Below the pieces are notes generated by a model. The model worked only from the letters and a program-made list of their open reading frames with translations, was not told the origin of the DNA and made no database searches. From Gavia stellata (lineage: Eukaryota > Chordata > Aves > Gaviiformes > Gaviidae): 64,000 nucleotides of DNA. Each line of letters begins with the position of its first letter. Position 1 is the first letter of the stretch. Below are positions 1-10,400 of the stretch, one piece after another. The translations under genes were made by a program, and so were the position numbers. The stretch lies in NCBI RefSeq assembly GCF_030936135.1, contig NC_082637.1:4092001-4156000 (forward strand). The letters run 5' to 3'.

Positions 1-342
1 TATAGCTGTACTTATTTAGATATTCCTATATATGTTTCGGCTTTACTCCAGAGGATTTTTTCCTCCAATTTAGGCTGTTTTGGACTCTCTGAGATGGGCT
101 GCAAACTCCTGACATGGGGGGCTGGGTGTGTGCGATGTTTAGGTGCTGTTGCCCTGGGAAGGAGGAGGCGGATGACACGCCAGCCTACGAGAGCATCCAT
201 ACATTGGGGCAGTGCTGCGGCTGGAAGCCCTGGGATGAGCTCCCCACCTTCCCATCGCCTTTCCCTCTCCTGATCCAAGGGCCAATCCCAAACGCATCCC
301 TTCCAGCCCACGTCACCTGACCGAGCGCCTTTTCTTTTGCAG
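1..342 (+). other. ZBTB7C: 3' end of the last ZBTB7C intron
   Basis: Non-coding sequence that ends in a pyrimidine-rich tract and AG (331-342, tttcttttgcag), directly before an exon that continues a zinc-finger reading frame. The open frames crossing it on both strands show no recognisable protein. It is read as intron because the downstream exon begins inside a zinc finger, so the rest of the gene must lie upstream of the window. Confidence 0.85.
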
Positions 343-979
343 GCAGGACAAGCTCAAAATCCACATGCGGAAGCACACGGGGGAGCGGCCGTACCTCTGC
401 ATCCACTGCAACGCTAAATTCGTGCACAACTACGACCTGAAGAACCACATGCGCATCCATACAGGCGTCCGGCCCTACCAGTGCGAGTTCTGCTACAAGA
501 GCTTCACACGCTCCGACCACCTCCATCGTCACATCAAACGCCAGAGCTGCCGGATCGCGCGACCCCGGCGAGGACGCAAGCCGGCGGCGTGGAGGGCGGC
601 CGGCTTGCTCTTCGCTCCCAGTGGTCCACCGGTGGAGAAGAGCTTCGTGATGCCACCGACGTTGGAGGAGATGAGCGGCCACCTCGGCGGCGCGGCCATG
701 TGCCTTCCCGGCCCCAGCCCTAAGCACTTTTTGAGTGGGGCCAAGACCGCCTTCAGCTTGCAGGAGCTGGAGAGCCAGTTTGAAGAAACCCAGATGAAGC
801 TCTTCAGGCGAGCCCAGCTGGACATGGAGAGGAACGCGGGCATCTTCGCCTTCGCCCTGGGCCATAACGAAAACCTCGCTGCCCAACCCTTCTTCCCCCT
901 TCCCGATCCATGGAGCACAGGCTTCAGCAGCTTGGCGGGGCTTGGCCACGTGGCTCCCATCTCAGAGGCGAGCAACTAA
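343..979 (+). CDS. ZBTB7C: ZBTB7C terminal coding exon (partial gene, C-terminal 211 codons)
   Basis: This is the last coding exon of a BTB/POZ C2H2 zinc-finger transcription factor of the LRF/ZBTB7 family, a nuclear DNA-binding protein. The N-terminal BTB domain and first fingers lie on exons upstream of the window. The exon starts after the AG at 341-342. Base 343 completes a split codon, and the frame then begins [17 protein letters not shown], the second half of zinc finger 2. Finger 3 follows (Cys-x2-Cys in YLCIHC, then HMRIH). Finger 4 (YQCEFC ... [11 protein letters not shown]) ends in Cys rather than His, the C2HC form typical of this family. Next come a basic stretch (ARPRRGRK), an [16 protein letters not shown] helix-like segment, and a C-terminus at SEASN before TAA (977-979). 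The basic stretch and tail match what I know of ZBTB7C better than ZBTB7A or ZBTB7B. The reading frame is intact. An ATG at 365 is internal and not a start. Confidence 0.93.
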
Positions 980-1893
980 ACCTGCGCCCGGTCCCACCAC
1001 GGGCCCGCTCCCTTCCCAACAGGGCGACCGGCTCCCTCAGGGTCCCCGCCTGCCCTTTCGCATCGTCTGGCTCCCAAGAAGGTCTCCATCCCACCGCCGG
1101 CGTGGCCTGCGTGGGCCTTGGGGCACGGGGCCATCCCTGGGGCGAGCGGGTGGGTAGGCAGGCGCTGCACCCCATGGCCACCGGCACTTTAGGCTCTGCG
1201 ATGCACTTGGCTTTGGGGCCGTGAGGCACTCACTGCCTCATCCAGATGCCCGCCACTCGCGGCTCAGTCCGGGAAAGCCGGGCCAGGACTGTTGCTTTCT
1301 TCAACGCTCCCAAAAATGTCACTTGCCTTAGTCCAGGGCATGGCCGTCACCATGAAATGGCCCTTCTGGGGGAGATGTTTCCCCATTTTCCACCCGCAGG
1401 GCCTGCTGGACACCAACAAGCTGTCCAGACTTGGTTTTGATACGTTACATTCCTTGGCCCTTTTGGTCAAAAGGACGTTTTGTTTTTTTTTTAAATTAAT
1501 TAATTCCCATGTCTGGCGACAAAATTTATTCTACAAGGGATAGAGGGGAGGGTCAAGCAGCCACATTGGGAGGGGGAGGAACCCGGCTGTCACCTTTCTC
1601 AGCGGTTTATCAGATTTGCAGGGCTGGTGAAAGCCCTGCTGTGCAGGATGAGTTGGGACCCTAAAAAAAATCCAAAAAAAAAGAGAGAGATAGAAAATCA
1701 CCCAGGAGCAAAGCTGGGTGGAAAAGGGGAGTTTTACTTATTTTGGTTCTTTGGCCATTTCCAAATTTCAGAAGGAGAACCAAAGCCTATTTTGAGTGTT
1801 TTGACTTCCATTGCTTGAAAAGGTGAAGGAAAATTTTTGGAAGGATCAGAAATCTTTCGAATCTGAGCTTTTATTAAAGCATTGCTTTGTGAA

Positions 1894-1899
1894 AATAAA
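1894..1899 (+). terminator. Candidate proximal polyadenylation signal
   Basis: A canonical AATAAA hexamer about 0.9 kb after the ZBTB7C stop codon, with T-rich sequence further downstream. If used, it would give a short 3' UTR lacking the AU-rich distal part. A lone hexamer is weak evidence. Confidence 0.3.
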
Positions 1900-3374
1900 C
1901 CATGTGGGAATTTTGAAATGAAAAAGTCATTTCAAACCAAAGAGTCAGAATTCACCACTGCTGACCGTTTTGAAATGTCAGGATTTGTGTCCTTAATTCC
2001 CCCTAATTCCTAGATATATTTTGATGGCAAAAATTTAAAAAACCGTTGCGTGTCCCCGAATGTGCAATGTCGATGGGAAAAAATTGGGTGTGCAAATATC
2101 CCTGTTGCTTGTCTCAAGGGATCTTTGTGGAAAAGAAGTCCACTAAAGATGTCTTGCCGATGAGATTGCCTACTTGCAAGCAAGTAGAAATACTATTTCT
2201 TCACCATTTGTTGGTTCAAAAGAAGACGTGGTAACATATGCTGGGGTGCTCCAAGCTGAAGGTTGCCCACGGTGGCCACCAGGTCTGGGGTCCTCCCCAG
2301 CATCCCTGCAGACCCTGGCCTGGCCACCCCCATCTAATATTTCTTTCGAGGCCAAAAAAGTGGCAGATTGGCTGGAATCGCCCCACCAGCCTCCTTCAGC
2401 CCCTAAAAACGTGAGCCGCTCTCGAGGATAAAGGCTTTTGATGGCCATCTGCTTCCGACGGCTCCTCTCGGACGTGGTGGGACCCCAGTTTCACCACCGG
2501 CTGAGATGGCTTGCGGCGGGTGCCCCGGGAAGCTGGTTTTACACGAAACCAGCTCTCCAAAATGTAAATGTTACAAATTAGGGCTTTTTCTTTCTCTTTT
2601 TACTGTTAGCTTTCAACGTCAGCAGAATCAAAGGGAACGAGAGGACCGTGGGTTCATTAATTTTTTGGTTTGCCCATCGATGGTGCCGCTCTGAAACAGT
2701 GGCTGGGTGAGGGTCTCCCCACCGGAGCATGGGGAGGACACAGGGGTCCAGGATCCACAGCCCCTCCTGAGGGCATGAAGGACTTCTGCTCTGAGACCAT
2801 CGATAGCAGAACGATCCCGAGGAACCGCCCCACGCTCGCTTCCTCCTCCAAAAAGAAATCCACAAGGACTCTGCGTGCAACAGGTCAACGGAGAAGAAAA
2901 AAAAAAGAAGAAAAAAAAAAAAGAAAACTTCTTAAAACTGCATCAAACTTTTTTTTTTTTTTTAATCCATATCAACTTCTTACACAAACGACGTTTTGCA
3001 GATGACTGGTTACTTCAGGTGTTTTTTTGTCTACGATTTGGAGTCATTGTAAAGTATCCAAAGATGCCGAGTACTGTATAATCTACAAGGACTTGAAGCA
3101 AGGTGGTTTTTCTGTCTCGATTTGTTTGTTGGGTTGGTTGGGTTGTTTTTCCTATTTGTCTAGGGGGGAAAAACCTTTGCAATTTTTCTATTTATAACTA
3201 TTTTTATGTGATTGCTTTATGTACAAAACAATGGAAAAAAAAATCAAAACAAAAAAGGAGAGAGAAACACACACAAACAAATTTGCCTTAGTTACTCACG
3301 GGACAATCACCCTTAACTTTCATTGACGCTAGAAAGTGGATGGAAAAAAAAAGACTAGATCCTTTTATGTATTT

Positions 3375-3380
3375 ATTAAA
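3375..3380 (+). terminator. Candidate distal polyadenylation signal of ZBTB7C
   Basis: An ATTAAA hexamer in an AU-rich context, preceded by TATTTATT and followed by T-rich sequence. It lies at the end of the conserved-looking A/T-rich stretch and before GC-richer sequence of different character. Cleavage would be expected about 10-30 bases downstream. Confidence 0.45.
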
Positions 3381-3400
3381 CTGTATTAATTGATGCTCTT

Positions 3401-4017
3401 AAATTATTAGCAGGACTTGGTTCTCTTGCCTGTGGCCACGCTGAGAAGGCTAAGCCGCTGCAGATGCTGAGCTGCCGCCCTCCCCGGGCTGGCGTGGCCA
3501 TCCCCGTGGCCTCAGGTCTACGGGTGTTTGCTGGATACACAAATTTGGTGCTTTCCAAAGGCACCTTTTGGAAAGCCAGAATAATTCACACATTAATTAA
3601 GCATCTAGCCGGTACGGGCTCTGGCCGAAGGGGGCCATTGGCGTGGCGATGCTGATGACAATTAACGAGTTAAGGTTGATTTTCCCGCGTTGCGCTGGGT
3701 TGGGTTGGATGGACGCGGGTGCTGGCGGTGATCCCGTTTTGGGGTGGGGAGGGAGGACTAGAGAAAACCCTATTTCTTCCCATTTCAATGTTGTGCGGTG
3801 ACTCCAGGCCACACGTATCCACACTGGGAGCCCAGCTAATTGTGGAGGTGCCTTCCCGGGGCTCTGACCCCCTTCCCCAGCCAGGACGGGTGTGATGAGC
3901 ACCAAGCCTTGGGCTGGAAGGACACAGGGCTCTCTCCCAGCTCACAGTTCTGTGGCTTCTTGTTCACCTTCTCACCACAGCTCCTAGGGCCTGACTGCAG
4001 CACATACCGGTGAGCAT
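3401..4017. other. Intergenic sequence after ZBTB7C
   Basis: Single-copy-looking, moderately GC-rich sequence between the proposed ZBTB7C polyadenylation site and the first CR1 element. I see no gene, repeat or strong motif in it. Confidence 0.5.
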
Positions 4018-4624
4018 TGGGCTGCATCCAAAGAAGAGTGGCCAGCAGGTCGAGGGAGGGGATTCTGCCCCTCTACTCCGCTCTGGTGAGACCCCACCTG
4101 CAGTACTGTGTCCAGCTCCGGGGCCTCCAATGTAAGAAGGACATGGACCTGTTGGAGCGGGTCCAGAGGAGGCCACAGAAATGATCCGAGGGCTGGAACA
4201 CCTCTGCTGTGAGGACAGGCTGAGAGAGTTGGGGTTGTTCAGCCGAGAGAAGAGAGCGCTCCGGGGAGACCTTCTTGCCGCCTTTCAATACTTAAAGGGG
4301 GCTTGCAAGAAAGATGGGGATGGACTTCTTAATAGGGCCTGTAGCGATAGGACAAGGGGGAATGGTTTTAAACTAAAAGAAGGGAGATTCAGACTAGATA
4401 GAAGGAAGGAATTCTTTACAACGAGGGTGGTGAGACGCTGGCACAGGTTGCCCAGAGAGGTGGGAGATGCTCCATCCCTGGAAACATTCCAGGTCAGGTT
4501 GGACGGGGCTCTGAGCAACCTGATCTGGTTGAAGATGTCCCTGCTCATTGCGGGGGGGTTGGACTAGATGGCCTTCAAAGGTCCCTTCCCACCCAAACCA
4601 TCCGATGATTCTATGATTCTATGA
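4018..4624 (+). mobile_element. CR1 LINE fragment, 3' end
   Basis: This is the 3' part of a Chicken Repeat 1 non-LTR retrotransposon, truncated at its 5' end. It contains the decayed end of the reverse-transcriptase reading frame and the 3' untranslated region. Recognisable CR1 phrases are the GGTTGCCCAGAGAGGTGG-like segment, the GGGTTGGACTAGATG-like segment and the end repeat at 4607-4624 (GATTCTATGATTCTATGA). The 128-codon open frame at 4181-4567 lies wholly inside it and belongs to the repeat. It is the longest CR1 copy in the window. Confidence 0.93.
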
Positions 4625-7462
4625 ACACAGCTGACATGAATGTGAGCCCTGTAATTTGTGTTGCCGCTATGGAGTTGCAGAATTTCCTTGTTATTTGTGA
4701 AAGAGGTGCAAAACCCTGGAAAATAGGTCCCAGGTATGAATGGTGGGACTCATCCCACGCTGTTCAGCTGTTTGGAAGTGAAGTAACAGACACCCTGTGC
4801 ACATTGAGACACCTACACGTTGACACTTTAATTTTGGGTGTCCTAACCTGCAATGTGATTTCCAGCCTTCCTCTGAAGCCATCCTGGCTCTGGAGGGAGG
4901 CAGATACTGCTGGAAGGTGATTCACCCCACCTACGCTGGACCTCCCAAGGGTGGGATGAATCACCTTCGACGGCACCTGTCTATCTGCTACCTACCAGCG
5001 TGGTTTGGAAAAACTAGCTTGGACTAAACGGCTTTCCTTTCCCATAGCTACAGTGAGATAAAGTTAACCACGGGGAGGGATGTTCCCATCACCGCAGCTC
5101 CCTCCTCTCTGCTCAGCCGATGGGGCAGTCCATGTCAGAACCTTTCCCAGGAGGATGGGATGCTGGCACAGCCCGCGGGCTATTCCCAGCTCAGTCGGCT
5201 TCGCTTCTTCCCAGTCTGTTTTCACTGGGAATGCTATGGGAAATAAGGGTCCAAGTCCATCCTCCCAAGCCTGGGGACCAGGGACTTGGGCTCATGGGTC
5301 GCACACCCCGCTGCAATCCCAGCAAAACACCCCGAGCTCTCCCAGCCACCGGTTATTTTCCTTCCCTCACACTCCCAAGAAGTGCTCCACAGCATCAGGT
5401 GCTCAGGCAGGGGTCTGGACCTGCGGGCACAGTCCAAAAATGTGGCTTGAGAAGACAGAAATACCAATCCCCCTCCCAGAGCAGGCGGTCGGTTGTTGAG
5501 CAGCTCATCTGTGCTCCAAGCCTGCAGGACCACGGCACGGTCAGCACAGAAACGGTGTGTTTCTGAGCACAAAAAATACAAAATGAAAATTAAGTTAATT
5601 ACTTTTTAGCTATTTAAATACTTTTTTTTTTTAATCTTGTGGCTTTTAACCCCATTTTATGCTCATATTCTGGTTTGCTTATAATACCAAAAAAAAAAAA
5701 AAAAGATTTGCAAGGGGAGGGTGAAAAAATCTGCAAATTGCTCGGAGGAGCTGTGCGCTAATCAGACACATGGGAATCACAAAAAGAAACCAGCTTCAGT
5801 AAATGCTTGTTAGCAGCAACATATGGCTACGCTCTTGCTCCTGAACAGCTGCTGTTATCTGCTGGATCATCCAGACCACGGTGGGGGAAACGGTGCCGGG
5901 GTGATGCTGCGCACACAGCTTTTGTTTGCACCAGGTGTTGCTGCAAAAGGAGCATCTCCTGTGTATGAGAGGCATGGAGCTGGATGGGCAACTCCCTGCC
6001 CTTGGCTCGAAACCCTTTGGCGAGCGGCGCAGGAACCTCTTCCTCCAGTCGTGAAGGAGAAATGAAATATCAAAAAAATAAAAGAAAAAGGAAAGAACGA
6101 GCCTGCACTTAGGGAAGCGAGAGGCTTTTCCATTTGGCAGTCACCGGCTGAAAAAAATAAGTGAATAATTTCTTAAAATACCCCCTAAAATGCTTCAGAC
6201 CTGAATGTGTGGTGCTCAGCAGGACTCCCAGTGACACCAGTGGGGCTGTAAACGCTGCCCCAACTCTTCTCCGCTCCTGCCCTGCCCACAGCCCCGTGGG
6301 ACCTGCGGTTCCCCCCATCCCCGGCATTTTCACACACATTTTCGAGAGGATTAGTGCTTTATTTACAATCTCTGCGCCCTGAAGCTGGAAGGTGGTGTGG
6401 TTGCAAAGGAGAGTTTTAAGATAAGGGAGGAAATGAAGCAAGACCTCAACCATCTCGTTTTAAGAAAACGCTGTGTTTTGGAGCAGGTCACCCATGGTTG
6501 GGTTTTTAGGGTCTGCTGTCGCCTTTTGGCACCTCTGACAGCCTGCATCTCCTTGGTCCGCACGTGACTTTCTTTGCAAGCCAAAAAAAAAGAGGGAAGA
6601 AACGAGAAAAAGCCCTTCCTGTAGAAGATGCACCCACTGTCCCCATGTAGCCCAAGAGAAGGCAGCCCCATCCCACCTCCCAGCCCCACCTCCGGGATCC
6701 CCGCCACCCTGACGGCAGGAGAGAAAATACCTGTGGCTTGGATATGCCTTTTTTTTTTTCCTTGTTTTCCTGTGTTGAACCTGATGTTTTACATGACTTG
6801 CACTAATTGCTGTAGGGCAGGATACTGTTAGGTTTCTTTGTTTCGGTCTCTTGTTTGGTTGCGACTCCTCTTGGCTAAGAAAACGGCAGTCCTATACACG
6901 TACCTGCTGCACATTTTACACCCCTGGAGAAAATAAACTATTACCTGAAGCAGTGAGTGGCTCGTGTATCCTTAACGCTGTTGTGGGGCTGGGGGCCGGA
7001 GAAGTTACGGCATCGAATATTGGTGAGATGGGTGATGGACCACCTCGTGGTGGCCCTCCAAGGTGACTCTTCATGTGGCACCTGGGCTGTCACCAGGAGG
7101 GTGTTTGGGCTGAGGAGCAAGCCCTGGTGATGTCCAGTACCCCAGCATGAAATGTGCAGGAAAAAAAACAACCCATAAGCACAATTTGGGGCTTTTCTCC
7201 TCATTCCTGCTTATCTGCTTTCTGCAGGTCCCTGGCACGCTCAAACTCGCAGTGCCCTCGTGTGGTGGCCGGGTGACAGCTCTGCCACCCAAACGATGCT
7301 GGGGACATTGGTGGTCCGGTACCCATATCTGGAGGTGTTTTGGGGGGTCTCGGCTGCACCAGGACGGGCACGATCCTCCATCACCTCCCGTCGTGCCCAG
7401 CCGCATCTACCTGCCAGGCAGAGGAAATACAAAGCTCAACCACATCCAGATGGAGTTTAACG
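4625..7462. other. Intergenic sequence, no gene seen
   Basis: Non-coding sequence with one strong inverted repeat (4914-4967), an A run near 5690-5705 and scattered AATAAA hexamers. Open frames of up to about 150 codons occur in several overlapping frames (about 5080-5570) but have no recognisable domain and are proline/serine-rich by composition. Confidence 0.5.
4914..4967. repeat. Inverted repeat, 18-bp arms
   Basis: The arm at 4914-4931 (AAGGTGATTCACCCCACC) is the reverse complement of 4950-4967 with one mismatch, across an 18-base spacer. It could form a stable hairpin. It lies about 300 bases past the CR1 3' end and does not belong to that element. Confidence 0.8.
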
Positions 7463-7497
7463 GTTGGACTCGATGCCAACCTCAATGATTCTAAGAG
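7463..7497 (+). mobile_element. CR1 3'-tail remnant
   Basis: A short stretch reading GGTTGGACTCGATG, then CAACCTCAATGATTCTAAGAG, which matches the last tens of bases of CR1 elements. The rest of the copy is lost or too diverged to recognise. Confidence 0.6.
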
Positions 7498-10400
7498 ATT
7501 TCTGCACCCCAATTAACCACAACCAAATAATTAGGCCAGTGAGACCGGGGACATCCCACCCACAACCCTCAGTGACCTCATGGGGACCCTAATTTTGGGA
7601 AGGTTATTCCCGCAGCCCAAGGGTGAGCTGGGACTGGACCCTCTGATGCCCAGCATGGCCCCGGATGATATTTCCCTCTTCCCCTCATGGTACCACTAAT
7701 AATATTGCCCAGTTCAGGTGAGTAGAGCGGCCAAATATAAATCTTATGCAATTGTATAAAGCTCATTTCCTTAGGAATTGAGGCTAAAACCCACAAATGC
7801 AAATACCAAGGAAGAAGCCAAACAGCAGTGCCAAGCTACAACCTCCCCTTTATAATTGGAAGTTTTATTTTATTTCTTTCTTCCTGCGGCGAAGGCACCG
7901 ACTGAGGTGTCACAAATCTGATCGGGCTTCCTAATAGTTCACGCAGCGCCTCGAGCCTCGGGGGTCATCTTAAATGCAGGCAGCCAATTTGCAGGCAGGC
8001 GATGCAAAGCATGCAAAGCACTGGCTTGCTCAGACCAGGCAGGGGCTGAAGTTTTTAGGACAGACCCTGGCTGTCAGCTAAAACCCTCCTCTGCTCTTGG
8101 GTAACCTCTGGCAAATCCTTATAGCGATGGCTGTAAACCTGCCTGCCTTTAAGGTGTAGCTGTTAACTCGGTTTCCATAGTAAACAGGACAGCGTTCTCT
8201 CGGTGGGACCAACTTCTGCAACGTTAGCTGGAGTTTTGCATCGTTTGGGAAATATTTAAGGCTTCGCCCTTGAGTTCTCAGAGCCTGGCTTCTCATTTAA
8301 GTAGCTCTTTCGAAATGTTTCTGGCTCTCGCGGTTGCCGGGAAGTTTTGATGATAATCACTGAAAAATCAGTTGGAAATACAAAGTTCTCCCCAGGTACT
8401 TTGCAGCCCACCAGCGTTCACAATGTTTCCGAGACGTGGTCCTTGGATCTGAAGTGAAGGTGAGCGGTGATTTACTCCAAGCGCTGCTGCACGGATGAAG
8501 GATCTGGGCTGTGACACACCGAAATTTGAGGACAAGAGCTGGACGAGGAAAGCGAAGAGTGAGCAGATGCTCCACGGGAGGTGGAAGATGATCTCCCATG
8601 GAGAAATGGTGGAGCTGAGGGCCATCACCACTGCCGGAGCAGCAGCCCATGCGTAGACGTGCTCCTCACCCCGCTGGCCGGCGTCCTGCTCTTCTGTGTT
8701 TGATCGGCTCAGCCAGTGACAAAGGTTGTTGTAGCTCCAAGCACCAGGGATGATTTTTCGCTGGAGAAAAAACAGCTGAGCTGGATAATATATGCATATA
8801 CTTTAAGATAGATTCAACAATCCTAACGTATGTGTAAATACATATGCAGACCTACATACATGTAACACATGTTTAGCTGTTATCCTCACTAGATCTCAGA
8901 TAGAAGACAATATTATTTCTCCTTTTTTGGGGGAAACTGAGGCACGGGAAGGCACAGAGATTTATTCATGGTTCTCTTGCAGCACACAGGTATCTGAGTG
9001 TGCGCTGCCAGCCTACCCCTAACATATGGTCCTCGCATGGGTGCAGATCATCACTGGGGAGTGGTCAATGGCTTCATCAGTCTGTTAAATTTAATGCTAG
9101 GAGGGAGTATCCCCATGCCTCCCCATTTCCTTGTCTCCAGCATCGCCGTCTGATACAGTGGGCCACTGTGCAAATCACCAGAGAGAAAAAAATTTGGAGC
9201 AAGAGGGAAAAAGAAAGTAACCAAGAGAGGACTTTTTTGAAGCAGACCATGCTGGCGAGAGCAGCAGGAGCCATCAGGGACCCACGCGGCCGTGGCGGGT
9301 TCAGGGGACCGTGCTCTGCATTAGTAGGCATCTGCCATAAAGGTTTGTTTCCAAGCGTGGAAGGCTGCCAACCCCCCCCAAAATAACAGTGAGCAACACC
9401 AGAAATAAGTGTCCATGTCCCAGCTGGTGATGCTCTGAAGCGACCGGGCAAGAATGAGGGAGAACAAAACGTGGGGATGACTCCAAATGCCGACGAGGAA
9501 GAAAACCCCCTTCCCGATGCCCCTACAAGCGGCATCAGAGTAAAACCCAGCAGCGGGGAGGGGATGCAGCCACTGCCACCAACCCCCTAATTGGGCAGGG
9601 ATATCCAAAGCGCAGGACGTGGCCACGGCACGCACGTGGGTTTCTTGTTTGCGGCAAACGCATGTGCCCGCCGCACCGAAGCCTGCACCGCTGCGCGCCA
9701 GCTGCTGCATTAACGCCCCATATGCCAGGCCATATGCTCGATCCACGCGGGGGGATGCTCGCATGGGCCTTAAGGGGAGGAAAAGGGACATCTGAGCACG
9801 TGGGAGCAGGTACGGTTTAGAGCGGCCTTGGGGACCGGAGTTGCGGGTGCTGGAAGGATGCTTGGCAGATGCGAGAGCCCGCACGGGAAGGCATGGGGTG
9901 AGCGGCAACGTGCCCAGCAGCGGCAACAGGCCCCTGATGTGAAGCAGCTAAAAAAGGAGCTGGAAGATGTTGAAGGGGTGTCGGAGGGCACCACTGACCC
10001 TTTGCAACGTATTTCTCTAAATGGGTTTGGCAAGAAGTTGCACATGCTGAATTTATTATGAAAAGGGATTTTTCAAGACACCAACAAGCTCTGAAAAATA
10101 TCACGCTGGAAATCTGAAGGTGCTTGGTGTTTCTGCACGTTGGGAGCATCTCCCGCCTGGGTGGCAGCAATGGGGCGGATGAAGGAAAGGGATTCAGCTC
10201 ATTTAGGTCAGGCACCCGCAGCAGAGATGCTGCCATCTCAGCTTGCCATCTACCTTCCTCCTGTAGTCAAGGGGAGAGCAATCCCTCTCGAGGTAAACAT
10301 CTGAAATGGGTCAAATAAACCGCACTTTCAAAGTGCCTATTGCTCTCCAGTGGCCAGGAAAGGAGGACATACGTCCCAAGTGTCCCCTCTCATGCGCTGT

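Larger units (their letters stand above)
980..3400 (+). other. ZBTB7C: Probable ZBTB7C 3' untranslated region
   Basis: Non-coding sequence from the stop codon to a likely polyadenylation site. The second half is A/T-rich, with long A and T runs (2897-2963) and AU-rich motifs (TATTTAT at 3189-3195, TATTTATT at 3370-3377) of the kind that affect mRNA stability. Open frames in it are short or interrupted by homopolymers. The 3' boundary is inferred from the ATTAAA at 3375-3380 and is not shown directly. An earlier AATAAA could give a shorter form. Confidence 0.6.

Noticed and set aside
185..949. 254-codon open frame on the minus strand
   Set aside because: It lies antisense to the ZBTB7C exon and is open only because of that exon's GC-rich codon use. 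The plus strand gives the known protein.
2897..2963. Runs of A and T as a processed-pseudogene poly(A) tail
   Set aside because: No retrocopy sequence precedes them. They fit better as homopolymer runs within the ZBTB7C 3' UTR.
4181..4567. 128-codon frame as a gene
   Set aside because: It is entirely inside a CR1 element and is a decayed remnant plus 3' UTR of the retrotransposon.
9321..9926. 201-codon minus-strand frame
   Set aside because: No recognisable domain, several overlapping open frames, and no splice or polyadenylation context. It is probably chance.
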